Shown here piece by piece: positions 20,588 through 29,169 of a DNA stretch of 64,000 bases. The DNA is taken from assembly GCA_030611385.1 (NCBI GenBank), contig JAUWPV010000005.1:25061-89060 (forward strand), written 5' to 3'. A model generated the notes under the pieces. The model ran no database searches and was not told where the DNA came from. It worked only from the letters and a program-made list of their open reading frames with translations. The first letter of the stretch is position 1. Every line of letters starts with the position of its first letter. A program made the translations under genes and the position numbers. The DNA comes from Bacillota bacterium (GTDB lineage Bacteria > Bacillota > Dethiobacteria > DTU022).

Positions 20588-21224
20588 CTACAGTAACCTG
20601 AACTGTCCTCTTTCATTCCCTACTTTATTTGTATAGTGTTTTCTCGAGAATCTGATCACCTTCTCTTTATTTCCCTGCTCCTCAAACCTGTAGAAAGGTG
20701 GCGAGGTTATAGCCTAAAAAGGCAGTGATGGCTTGCCGTCTATAACCAGTTTGAGATAGATGTGATACTTATCTATCATAATTAAGTCTCCCCTCTTAAA
20801 TTCGGGGTAAAACTCCTTTTCTAAAAACTCACCGTCTTCCGGACCGACAGGAAAGGAAATAATCGTCCCCACGTTTCCAAAGACTGTCTTTCGTAAATCC
20901 TCGTCAAGCTGTCCTATATACTGGTGAGCTACTATTAAACTCAGCCGGTATTTTCTTACCTCAGAGAGAATACCTTTGAAGGCCTCCGCGGCAACAAACT
21001 CCTTAAACTCATCTACGTAGAGAAAATAATCTCTTCTTTTATCTTCTAAGACATCAATGCGGCTCATCGCTGCAAGCTGAATTTTAGTAACGATTAAAGA
21101 ACCAAGAAAAGAGGATATATCGGCCTCGAGCAGGAAATTAGGAAACATTGAAAAGTGTTTAAGGCCCAGATAATCGTCTGTTGCCCTGAAAAAAGACTGC
21201 TGAATAAGATAAGATCTCTCGCTT
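20588..21224 (-). pseudogene. Decayed conjugative / type IV secretion ATPase (TraM-recognition / DUF87 type) C-terminal fragment
   Basis: FLLEADISSFLGSLIVTKIQLAAMSRIDVLEDKRRDYFLYVDEFKEFVAAEAFKGILSEVRKYRLSLIVAHQYIGQLDEDLRKTVFGNVGTIISFPVG. Readable in-frame past a TAG at 20714 (AITSPPFYRFEEQGNKEKVIRFSRKHYTNK...); no N-terminal Walker A region. Confidence 0.8.
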
Positions 21225-21536
21225 TAGAGCGTTTTTATCAACATGAACAGGAAAAGTTGGTCTTTCTCCAATCGGAGGATTTTTTCTAATATCTTCAGAT
21301 GACGTCTGCCGCTTTAAGCGGTAGCGACGAAAAGGCAAAGGGTTACAAAGTCAAAGGCCAATACCGATCGATAGAGGAAGAAGAGCAGCTAGCTAAAAGG
21401 GGAGCGGCTCGCCCAGATCATCTTCTAGAGCCTGCGTCGACAGAAGGAAAATTGATTATGACCTAATTCATCGGGAGTGGAAACTACGTCAATTCAACCT
21501 AAATATTGTTAGACTATTTTGGGGGGAAGATAAACA

Positions 21537-22313
21537 ATGGAGATAGCATCCAGCGTAGCTCATAGGGTCCTCAAATATGCTGCTACAGTTGTACGTAGGA
21601 ACGTAGTCTTGTCAGTAGCCAATCTGCACAGATACGCTGAATCTCCGTTCCCGAAACAGCGAACGGTGTTCTCTTTGCCTCTATTTGATCTCTTTGTTCA
21701 AGAGGTAGAGGATGTAGTTGATTTTTTGCTTCGTGTGGGCTGGATATCTACGGTTCGGAATCAAGAAGATGAAAACGGTGAAAACCAGGCGGTGAAGCTT
21801 ACACCGGTGGGACTCGCTGTATTGGCTGAACTTGAGGAAACAACGAACACAAATATTTGCGAAGGCACTGAGACAGTGTTACTAGATGACAATGATCCAT
21901 TTTCTTACGCACGAGTTGTAGGACGAATCGTTGATCACGAAGAGTGTCTAATCGCGGATCCTTATTTTCGATTAGATCAGCTGGAGGACATAATACGTTT
22001 CACCAAGACCCGTCGAGTTTTGACGAGTCGTAAAATAGGTGAAGCACGTATAGCAGAGCTTGCAACAGCGGTACAGTTGCTGTCTGAAACCCAGCGTCCG
22101 GAGATCCGAGTTAGCTCAGCTGCAGAATTCCATGATAGATATATCATTTCCCTTAATCAGGATCGAGTGAGTTTCCTTGGTACTTCGCTGAACAGTGTTC
22201 AAGGTAAACTGTCACTGATTGGAAGGATACATGGACCAGTCGAAGGTAAGATTCGCGAAGCTTATAATCGACTTTGGAGCGAAGCGGATCCACTTGAACA
22301 GCGGAATGACTGA
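21537..22313 (+). CDS. Uncharacterised protein (258 aa), predicted winged-helix N-terminus and degenerate PLD-like C-terminus
   Basis: Full ORF after ggggggaa RBS; LIADPYFRLDQLEDIIRF...FHDRYIISLNQDRVSFLGTSLNSVQGKLSLI resembles one half of a PLD-like fold; KLTPVGLAVLAEL resembles a wHTH wing. Confidence 0.6.
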   Translation: MEIASSVAHRVLKYAATVVRRNVVLSVANLHRYAESPFPKQRTVFSLPLFDLFVQEVEDVVDFLLRVGWISTVRNQEDENGENQAVKLTPVGLAVLAELEETTNTNICEGTETVLLDDNDPFSYARVVGRIVDHEECLIADPYFRLDQLEDIIRFTKTRRVLTSRKIGEARIAELATAVQLLSETQRPEIRVSSAAEFHDRYIISLNQDRVSFLGTSLNSVQGKLSLIGRIHGPVEGKIREAYNRLWSEADPLEQRND

Positions 22314-22392
22314 GCAAGTGGTCAACTATCTAAGCGCAAGAATGTTAAATATGATTCATAGAGCCGATGTCAGATTCGAAATACTGGGTTAA
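22306..22392 (+). CDS. Possible 28-aa small ORF, translationally coupled between flanking genes
   Basis: MTEQVVNYLSARMLNMIHRADVRFEILG*; ATGACTGA overlap with the upstream stop; ends 6 nt before the ATG at 22399. Confidence 0.25.
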   Translation: MTEQVVNYLSARMLNMIHRADVRFEILG

Positions 22393-22398
22393 GGGGCG

Positions 22399-23004
22399 AT
22401 GACTGTGCCAGACTCTAAGTTCGGGTTGATGGAAGAGTATAGGTCGCTACGCGACGAGATTATGAAGAGGCAAGAAGCTCGCCAGTTGACGATAGGATTT
22501 ACCGTGACCGCCGTGGCGACCACGACGGGATTGTCACTTAGCGGTATTGCCCCAAATATAGAGGGGCCAAACCTCTTTGTCTTGGCCCTAGTCGGGCTCG
22601 CGCTGGCGCTAGTAGTCGCGGCACTTCTGTTGACGATACACCACACGCAACATATCGACCTCATGTCTACGTATATCAGACACTTCGTCGAATCGGAAAT
22701 ACCGGGGATTAGATGGGAATCACGCTGGACCCTCTATAGGAAAGCTTCGCGATCTAAGCTCTCGGGTGGTGGTTTACCCATGGGAACTTCGAAACCTCTG
22801 GCTTTTTTCTACGCATTAATGACTCTCGCTGATTTCTCAGTACTCTTTGTAACTGGACTATACAGTTACTGGTATGCCATCTCAGTCCTTTCTGGTCTGG
22901 CACTCTTATCACTATCTTTGTCATTTGACTTGTACTTCAGGAAGTCGCGTGGATGGAAAACCCGATGGGACCTCGTGGACCAGGAAAAGGTGAAGCCGTG
23001 TTAG
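22399..23004 (+). CDS. Uncharacterised membrane protein (201 aa, about 4 predicted TM helices)
   Basis: RBS aaggggcg; EYRSLRDEIMKRQEARQLTIGFTVTAVATTTGLSLSG, LFVLALVGLALALVVAALLLTIHH, then two further hydrophobic segments. Confidence 0.75.
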   Translation: MTVPDSKFGLMEEYRSLRDEIMKRQEARQLTIGFTVTAVATTTGLSLSGIAPNIEGPNLFVLALVGLALALVVAALLLTIHHTQHIDLMSTYIRHFVESEIPGIRWESRWTLYRKASRSKLSGGGLPMGTSKPLAFFYALMTLADFSVLFVTGLYSYWYAISVLSGLALLSLSLSFDLYFRKSRGWKTRWDLVDQEKVKPC

Positions 23005-23173
23005 TGAGTGATGCAGTTGTTAGCCAAAGTTTCCCAAGTTGATACGACTCACTTACTTATCAAACAAACAATTCCAGCATACAACAAGTCTATTTTAGTT
23101 ATAAGTGGTAGTTTTATGAAATTCTTGAGTCAATTTTTATAAAAAAATACTTTGTGGAAGGAAACCTGGTTTT

Positions 23174-23803
23174 GTGAAGTTTTATACTAAGATCACCTTA
23201 TGGGAAAATCAGCGCAGACTAAGAATACTTTTCGAGTTTCGTAATATTGTGAACACTTATTTTGACAATAGTCGTATTGAGTGGGCGTCTGGCGAACAAA
23301 TTGAAGACGTTGATGCTCAGAGAGCACGAGTCAAAATTAATCGAACTATGAGTGAAGTTTATAGTGTCATTTTGCATTCCAGGATGAATCCATCTGTACG
23401 ATGGACACCCCCACCAATTGTAGGTGGCTATGTTCAAGATGTCGATCTAATTCTTGACCTTTTCCATATACACCGGCTCCAGATCTCGCCAAAAAATGTG
23501 CTTGATTTTATCGATAGAGTTATAGGAACTTATGAAAATAATTATGTGCGAGCGATAGTAAGAACATTCAATCCTTTATTTTATATCGGACTGATACTGG
23601 ACTGGATAGCATCGCTTCCTTTTGTATTGATTAATAAAATCGGTTTTAATAGCGCAAAAGTAGAATCCTCGATTATTGGCAAACTTTTAAAAGGGTTCCT
23701 TTATGTGGTAACCGCTACCGCTTCAATTCTTACTATACTGCATCTACTAAACTACCTAGAATCTGTTAAGCAATTCATAGAACATATATTTGTTTCTAAG
23801 TAA
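23174..23803 (+). CDS. Uncharacterised protein (209 aa) with C-terminal hydrophobic segments
   Basis: Full ORF after aaggaaacc; NPLFYIGLILDWIASLPFVLI and LLKGFLYVVTATASILTILHLLNYL. Confidence 0.65.
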   Translation: MKFYTKITLWENQRRLRILFEFRNIVNTYFDNSRIEWASGEQIEDVDAQRARVKINRTMSEVYSVILHSRMNPSVRWTPPPIVGGYVQDVDLILDLFHIHRLQISPKNVLDFIDRVIGTYENNYVRAIVRTFNPLFYIGLILDWIASLPFVLINKIGFNSAKVESSIIGKLLKGFLYVVTATASILTILHLLNYLESVKQFIEHIFVSK

Positions 23804-23843
23804 CCTCTCCAAATTGAGGAGCAACCAACCCCTTTGAAGCTTT

Positions 23844-24180
23844 CTATAAGCATCTTTCGTTTCTCTCCCATCGGGCCAAAGTCGTAGGGTCAACGCCCAA
23901 TTGCCTAGCCGGTTCCTTCTGTGTCATACTGATAAACCTACGGTAGTATACTATCTTCTCCCCCAATGTTTCCGGATCTTTATCAAAAGGAACATAGCCC
24001 AGATACTTAACAATTCTTGGTATATGCTGCAGTTTCGGTAATGAGTAACCCTTTTCCCAGTTGTAGACTTTGGTTTTATCAACCCCGAGAACTGGAGCAA
24101 CATCCTTCTGAAGAAGTTTTAGATCAAGTCTTCTTTTCCTCAGGAGGTTGCCTATGGTCTTCAGCTCTCGGCAATGTATA
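23844..24180 (-). pseudogene. Double helix-turn-helix (XRE-like) regulator fragment without a start codon
   Basis: Minus-strand read: HCRELKTIGNLLRKRRLDLKLLQKDVAPVLGVDKTKVYNWEKGYSLPKLQHIPRIVKYLGYVPFDKDPETLGEKIVYYRRFISMTQKEPARQLGVDPTTLARWERNERCL*. Confidence 0.75.
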
Positions 24181-24237
24181 CTATTCCCAATGGGTGAGAC
24201 ACGAAAAAGAAAAATAAGTTACAATGGGTGCATTATA

Positions 24238-24345
24238 CATTGCCGATCTGGATCATTCCGAAACTATCGGGGCTCCCCATATCGCCGAGGCTGTGCAGTA
24301 CCGAAACCTTGACCGGCAAAGTTAAATTCTTGACCAAGTTTCTCC
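24238..24345 (+). repeat. comM 3'-end repeat, copy 3 (about 108 bp), abutting yraN
   Basis: cattgccgatctggatcattccgaaactatcggggctccccatatcgccgaggctgtgcagtaccgaaaccttgaccggcaaagttaaattcttga; shares GAAACT with copy 2 but GAGGCTGTG and post-stop sequence with copy 1. Confidence 0.95.
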
Positions 24346-24347
24346 TC

Positions 24348-24785
24348 CTAACCGGCTAAAATCCCCCGAATATGGTTTAATTTCCGGACAGTGTGATTAT
24401 CTTTATCGAGCATTATAGCGATTAGATCAATGCGGCAGGGCACTTCGCGTTTATAGGTTGACTGCAGGTAACAAAGAGCCAGGCGGCGTAAACGGCGCGC
24501 TTTTTCTTTTGTGATCGATTCTTCAGGCAGTCCGAAAGCCGAGCTAGTCTTAGTACGCACCTCTATAATAACAATAGCACCTTTATCGCGGGCGATAATA
24601 TCTATTTCCCCCAGAGAACATCGATAATTGGTTTCTATTATCCGGTAACCCAGTTTCTCCAGGTGTAGCCGGGCCGCTTTTTCACCTTCGTGGCCGACCT
24701 GTTGACGTTCTTTAGTCATAGTGGTTCTCCAGAGTTTTTTACTTAATTGTAGGTGAGCCTGAAAGATCGGCGGTGCGCCGGGCAA
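24348..24785 (-). CDS. yraN: YraN family protein (UPF0102)
   Basis: GEKAARLHLEKLGYRIIETNYRCSLGEIDIIARDKGAIVIIEVRTKTS. Confidence 0.94.
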   Translation of the reverse strand: MPGAPPIFQAHLQLSKKLWRTTMTKERQQVGHEGEKAARLHLEKLGYRIIETNYRCSLGEIDIIARDKGAIVIIEVRTKTSSAFGLPEESITKEKARRLRRLALCYLQSTYKREVPCRIDLIAIMLDKDNHTVRKLNHIRGILAG

Positions 24786-25513
24786 GGACCGTAATCAAAC
24801 AAAGCGCGGCGGTGTTCGAGGGTACCGTAGCCTTTATTTCGATCAAAACCGTATCGGGGATAGTGAACATGCAAATCGGTCATCATCTTATCCCTGGTCA
24901 CCTTGGCCAAAACTGAAGCCGCTGCTATGGATTGAGAGAGGGTATCCCCACCCTTAATTGCTTTTTGCCGGAATGAGCATTGTGATATTGGAAACCCGTC
25001 AACCAGAACAAAATCGGGCAGCAATTGAAGCCTGTCGAGAGCCCGCCTCATCGCCAACAGTGTAGCATGATGTATATTGAGTTGATCTATTTCTTCCCGC
25101 GACGCGCTGCCGATACCGTAGGCTTCGGCTTCCATAATAATATGCTCGAATATCCTTTCGCGTGTTGCCGCTGAAAGCTGCTTGGAATCGTTTAAACCGT
25201 TAATGTGGATGTCTGATTTAAAAATAACTGCTGCCGCCACTACCGGCCCGGCCAGAGGGCCGCGCCCGGCTTCATCCACACCGGCAACCGCTTTAAAACC
25301 TTGTTCCCATAATTTTTTTTCTTCTACCAGCATCTTTTGCAGACGGGCTTCTTCTTTAAATTGTGCTTCCCTTCGCCGATAATAAGTTTTAAGAAGATCT
25401 GCTGCACCATGTCTCTGATCGGCTTCGAGAAGGACCACCTCTTCCGGACACAGTTCTTTCTTGCAAGCAAGAAACGCAGCCAATTCTCTTATGGTCATCT
25501 TAGCGAAAGACAA
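24743..25513 (-). CDS. rnhB: Ribonuclease HII
   Basis: AGVDEAGRGPLAGPVVAAAVIF, QSIAAASVLAKVTRDKMM. Confidence 0.97.
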   Translation of the reverse strand: MSFAKMTIRELAAFLACKKELCPEEVVLLEADQRHGAADLLKTYYRRREAQFKEEARLQKMLVEEKKLWEQGFKAVAGVDEAGRGPLAGPVVAAAVIFKSDIHINGLNDSKQLSAATRERIFEHIIMEAEAYGIGSASREEIDQLNIHHATLLAMRRALDRLQLLPDFVLVDGFPISQCSFRQKAIKGGDTLSQSIAAASVLAKVTRDKMMTDLHVHYPRYGFDRNKGYGTLEHRRALFDYGPCPAHRRSFRLTYN

Positions 25514-25546
25514 AGAAGCCTCTCCTCCCGTGGGTATGCGTCAGCT

Positions 25547-26392
25547 CTAGGTAATTTTGAGTGGCGGATCCTCCAGAGACAATTCGCCCAGAGCCCCTCC
25601 CTGAAAATCACGCAAAACAAGCGCGGCAGTCCGATCCTGATCTATTTTCCCGCCTGACTGCAGGCAACCCTGCAATAATCCAATCTGGTCAAACATTTTT
25701 TCAGGAGTATCGAGACGCAGTCCGCCATAGCGGTTTATAAGAATACTTTCTTGTCTTTTTTCCAGGTAAAGTTTAATCAACCATAAGGCAATACCCTGTG
25801 AGTCAATCCTGCTGGGCGGTATCGCCCCGACAACGGCCAAAGGCCACGTAGTATTTTCATTCAGATTAGGCCAGAGGATGCCCGGTGTATCAAGCAGCTC
25901 CAGGCCCGGTGTAATGCGAATCCACTGTCTACCTCTGGTTATACCAGGTTGATTAGCAGTCCTGGTTACCGCTTTACGGACAAAGTAGTTGATCAGGGTT
26001 GACTTGCCAACATTGGGTATGCCGACAATAATCATGCGTAAAGGGCGTTTGATACGGGATGGTCGAAGATTATGCTCCTGCTCTTTAAGAAAACGAAGAA
26101 ATCGATCAAGATAGCGCTTGTTGTGGACACTAAATGCCATAGCCTGCAGTTGTTCCATGCCCCTAAAATACGAAAGCCAGCGCTCGGTAACAGCTTCTTC
26201 AGCCCGGTCAGCTTTGTGTAGCAAGATCAGGCGCCTTTTACCACCGAGTAAGCCGGCAATCACGGGGTTGCGGCTGCTAGTGGGAATACGGGCATCAAGC
26301 AGTTCCACGACCAGATCAACTATTTTGAAATCCTGACGCAGAATATTTATTGCCCTGGCCATATTCCCCGGGAACCATTGGCCGCTTTTCAA
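25547..26392 (-). CDS. ylqF: Ribosome biogenesis GTPase YlqF/RbgA
   Basis: WFPGNMARA, circularly permuted GTPase motifs LHKAD / GIPNVGKSTLIN / DTPGILWP. Confidence 0.96.
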   Translation of the reverse strand: MKSGQWFPGNMARAINILRQDFKIVDLVVELLDARIPTSSRNPVIAGLLGGKRRLILLHKADRAEEAVTERWLSYFRGMEQLQAMAFSVHNKRYLDRFLRFLKEQEHNLRPSRIKRPLRMIIVGIPNVGKSTLINYFVRKAVTRTANQPGITRGRQWIRITPGLELLDTPGILWPNLNENTTWPLAVVGAIPPSRIDSQGIALWLIKLYLEKRQESILINRYGGLRLDTPEKMFDQIGLLQGCLQSGGKIDQDRTAALVLRDFQGGALGELSLEDPPLKIT

Positions 26393-26922
26393 GGTTGCTG
26401 CACCTTATTGCTGATTACCCGGGCTTCCCAGAGAGGCCAAAATATAAAGAAAGCCTGTCCCTTGATATCTTCCTGCGAAATAAAACCAACCCGCGGGTCT
26501 CTGCTGTCCATGCTGTTTCGGCGGTAATCACCCATCATGAAGAGATACCCGGGAGGAACTTCTACCGGCCCGTAATCATACATTTCCATATTTTCAAGCA
26601 GATAAGGTTCCTCCAGCAGGATGTTATTGATATAAACCTGTCCGTTTACAATCTCAATTTTATCGCCAGCCACACCGATTATCCGTTTAATAAAATCCCG
26701 GCCGGGGTCATATTCAAATACAACTATGTCTCCACTCTTAGGTAAATCAAAACGATAAACCAGTTTGTTGACTATCAACCGTTCTGTCTCGTGCAGGGTC
26801 GGATACATCGACCGGCCTTCGACAATAAATACTTCAAAGAGAAACAGCCTGATCAAGAGAGCAAGGACCACTGCAATCAGAATAGTTCTAACCCAATCCC
26901 AAAGCTCTTTCCATTTATTCAA
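26389..26922 (-). CDS. lepB: Signal peptidase I
   Basis: TM anchor, EGRSMYPTL, RFDLPKSGDIVVFEY, KRIIGVAGDKIE, GDYRRNSMDSR. Confidence 0.97.
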   Translation of the reverse strand: MNKWKELWDWVRTILIAVVLALLIRLFLFEVFIVEGRSMYPTLHETERLIVNKLVYRFDLPKSGDIVVFEYDPGRDFIKRIIGVAGDKIEIVNGQVYINNILLEEPYLLENMEMYDYGPVEVPPGYLFMMGDYRRNSMDSRDPRVGFISQEDIKGQAFFIFWPLWEARVISNKVQQP

Positions 26923-26941
26923 TTAGATCATCCCCGCAACC

Positions 26942-27289
26942 TTAGCGACGTTCTTTAATTCGGGCTGCCTTACCAGTACGTTTTCTTAAATAATAAAGCT
27001 TGGCCCGACGGACCCGACCTTTCTTGATTACCTCGATCTTGCTAATCGAAGGTGAGTGGACGGGAAAGATTCTTTCAACACCGATACCAAAGGTCACCCT
27101 GCGAACAGTAAAGGTTTCTCTTGTTTCACTACCCTGGCGCCCGATGACGACTCCTTCAAATATCTGGGTTCGCTCGCGAGTACCTTCGACAATCTTAACA
27201 TGCACTTTTACCGTATCACCGGGACTAAATTGCGGCAGACCCTCTTTCCAGTTCCGCTTTTCAACTTCCTTCATTAAATCCATCACCAA
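26942..27289 (-). CDS. rplS: 50S ribosomal protein L19
   Basis: [33 protein letters not shown]...[22 protein letters not shown]. Confidence 0.98.
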   Translation of the reverse strand: MVMDLMKEVEKRNWKEGLPQFSPGDTVKVHVKIVEGTRERTQIFEGVVIGRQGSETRETFTVRRVTFGIGVERIFPVHSPSISKIEVIKKGRVRRAKLYYLRKRTGKAARIKERR

Positions 27290-27334
27290 ATACCTCCTTC
27301 AATTACTGGGTAATTATATCATATAAAAATTAGA

Positions 27335-28072
27335 TCAGAGCTGCTGCTTTTTAAGGCTCTCCAGGTAGACTTTTTCTCTGGGCCTAAGTTCAGCCTTGTC
27401 AAGCAGGTCAGGTCTGCGCTCGTATGTTCTTTTTATTGACTGCTGCCTTCGCCAGCGCGCTATCTCACCATGGTTACCGGATAACAGAATTGAAGGCACT
27501 TCCATTTCCCGAAATACAGGGGGGCGCGTGTAGTGCGGATGCTCAAGCAAAGAATCAGCAAATGATTCATTGGCGGAAGCTTCCTCGGCCAGGAATCCAG
27601 GTAGCAAACGAACGACTGCATCAACCAACACTGCTGCCGCCAGTTCTCCTCCGGTCAAGACAAAGTCCCCTATCGATATTTCGTCATCGACCAGCATCTC
27701 ACAAACTCTTTCATCGATGCCCTCATAACGGCCGCAAATCAAGACCAGGTGCTTTTCCTTCGATAGCTGCTGAGCCAGAGTTTGGTCAAATTTGCGTCCC
27801 TGCGGAGACAGGAGAACCACCAGGGAGCTGTCGGAACCAGAATTGGCTTTAAGTTGATCGACTGCTTCAAAGAGCGGTTCGGGTTTCAAGATCATACCGT
27901 ACCCACCGCCATAAGGGGCATCATCAACCTGGTGGTGCCGGTCATGGGTGTAAGTGCGTAAATCAACTAAATTAATTTCCACCAAACCCTGATCAACAGC
28001 CCTTTTTATCATACTTTCCTTAAAAGGCCCATCGAGTATGCCCGGGAAAATTGTAACCAGATCAATCTTCAT
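27335..28072 (-). CDS. trmD: tRNA (guanine37-N1)-methyltransferase TrmD
   Basis: DLVTIFPGILDGPFKESMIKRA, HHQVDDAPYGGGYGMILKPEP, GRYEGIDERV. Confidence 0.98.
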   Translation of the reverse strand: MKIDLVTIFPGILDGPFKESMIKRAVDQGLVEINLVDLRTYTHDRHHQVDDAPYGGGYGMILKPEPLFEAVDQLKANSGSDSSLVVLLSPQGRKFDQTLAQQLSKEKHLVLICGRYEGIDERVCEMLVDDEISIGDFVLTGGELAAAVLVDAVVRLLPGFLAEEASANESFADSLLEHPHYTRPPVFREMEVPSILLSGNHGEIARWRRQQSIKRTYERRPDLLDKAELRPREKVYLESLKKQQL

Positions 28073-28087
28073 CTTTCAACGGCTCCC

Positions 28088-28627
28088 TTACAGATCAAGC
28101 AGGCCTTCCGGTAGATCTACGACTATTCTTCCTGCTCCCAAATCAACCTGCCTGATAAACTTCTTTACCGCCGGGATCAGGGCTTTTTTGCCCTCTCCGC
28201 CGGCTTGCTCAACCAAGAAAAGATCGTGTCCACCGGTGGTGATAATATCAATAATCAAACCGATCAGTTCGTCATCAGGGCTATAGATCTGCAGGCCAAT
28301 CAGCTGGTCGTAATAGAAACGTCCCTCTGGGAGGGGCATCCGTTTATCCTTCTGGATCACCAACAGACTGCCGCTGAGACGGCGAGCCTCTTCCCTTGTA
28401 TCGACACCCTGATATTTAACCAACCAGAACCGCCCGTATAGAGAGGCATTTTCTACCGCCATGCTCCGACGGGTAGTCTCCCTGACCAGCTCAGCTTCAT
28501 GCAGCTTGTCTATTCTTTCCGGAAAATCGCTGTACGGAAATACTTTTAACATACCGCCAATACCGTGGGGCGAAAGAATTTCGCCAATTACCACATCATC
28601 TTTTTCATTGAACAATTTCAACAACAA
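28088..28627 (-). CDS. rimM: 16S rRNA processing protein RimM
   Basis: [30 protein letters not shown]-barrel C-terminus; next to trmD. Confidence 0.95.
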   Translation of the reverse strand: MLLKLFNEKDDVVIGEILSPHGIGGMLKVFPYSDFPERIDKLHEAELVRETTRRSMAVENASLYGRFWLVKYQGVDTREEARRLSGSLLVIQKDKRMPLPEGRFYYDQLIGLQIYSPDDELIGLIIDIITTGGHDLFLVEQAGGEGKKALIPAVKKFIRQVDLGAGRIVVDLPEGLLDL

Positions 28628-28844
28628 CCCGCTTATCGTTTTTTACTGCCCCCGCGCTAACAACAGTCCGGATGGCCTTGGCAATACGGCCTTGTTTACC
28701 AATTATTTTACCCATATCTTCAGGCGCTACTCTGAGCTCAAGCATAATTAGCCGCTCACTTTCAACCTGCCTGACTTCAACATGATCCGGTTCGTCAACC
28801 AGCGCTTTGGCAATATGTTCCAATAGCTGTTTCACAGATACCAA
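28605..28844 (-). CDS. khpA: KH-domain RNA-binding protein (YlqC/KhpA)
   Basis: [26 protein letters not shown]; rpsP-KH-rimM synteny. Confidence 0.93.
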   Translation of the reverse strand: MVSVKQLLEHIAKALVDEPDHVEVRQVESERLIMLELRVAPEDMGKIIGKQGRIAKAIRTVVSAGAVKNDKRVVVEIVQ

Positions 28845-28857
28845 CCTCCCTACAGAA

Positions 28858-29112
28858 CTACTTATTCAGAGCGGCTCTTTCAATAAGCGCCTTCACTGTA
28901 TCGGAAGGCTTGGCTCCTTTTGAAATCCATTGCTGGACCTTTTCTGCATCAACCTTAAATGTGGTCGGCTTAGTGGTCGGGTTGTAGTAACCGATCTCTT
29001 CAATGAAGCGGCCATCCCGGGGACAACGAGAATCTGCTACCACGATGCGGTAAAAGGGTTTCTTTTTAGCGCCCATCCTTTTTAATCTGATTCTTACTGC
29101 CAATTGTGTCAC
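28858..29112 (-). CDS. rpsP: 30S ribosomal protein S16
   Basis: [41 protein letters not shown]. Confidence 0.98.
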   Translation of the reverse strand: MTQLAVRIRLKRMGAKKKPFYRIVVADSRCPRDGRFIEEIGYYNPTTKPTTFKVDAEKVQQWISKGAKPSDTVKALIERAALNK

Positions 29113-29169
29113 CTCCGTTGTCTAAATTTCTTTTTTTATTTTACCGGATTATAAATCCCGGGTTGTTTT

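Noticed and set aside
24017-24217. 66-aa plus-strand ORF near the right island edge
   Set aside because: The opposite strand reads as a recognisable double-HTH protein, so this frame is most likely spurious.
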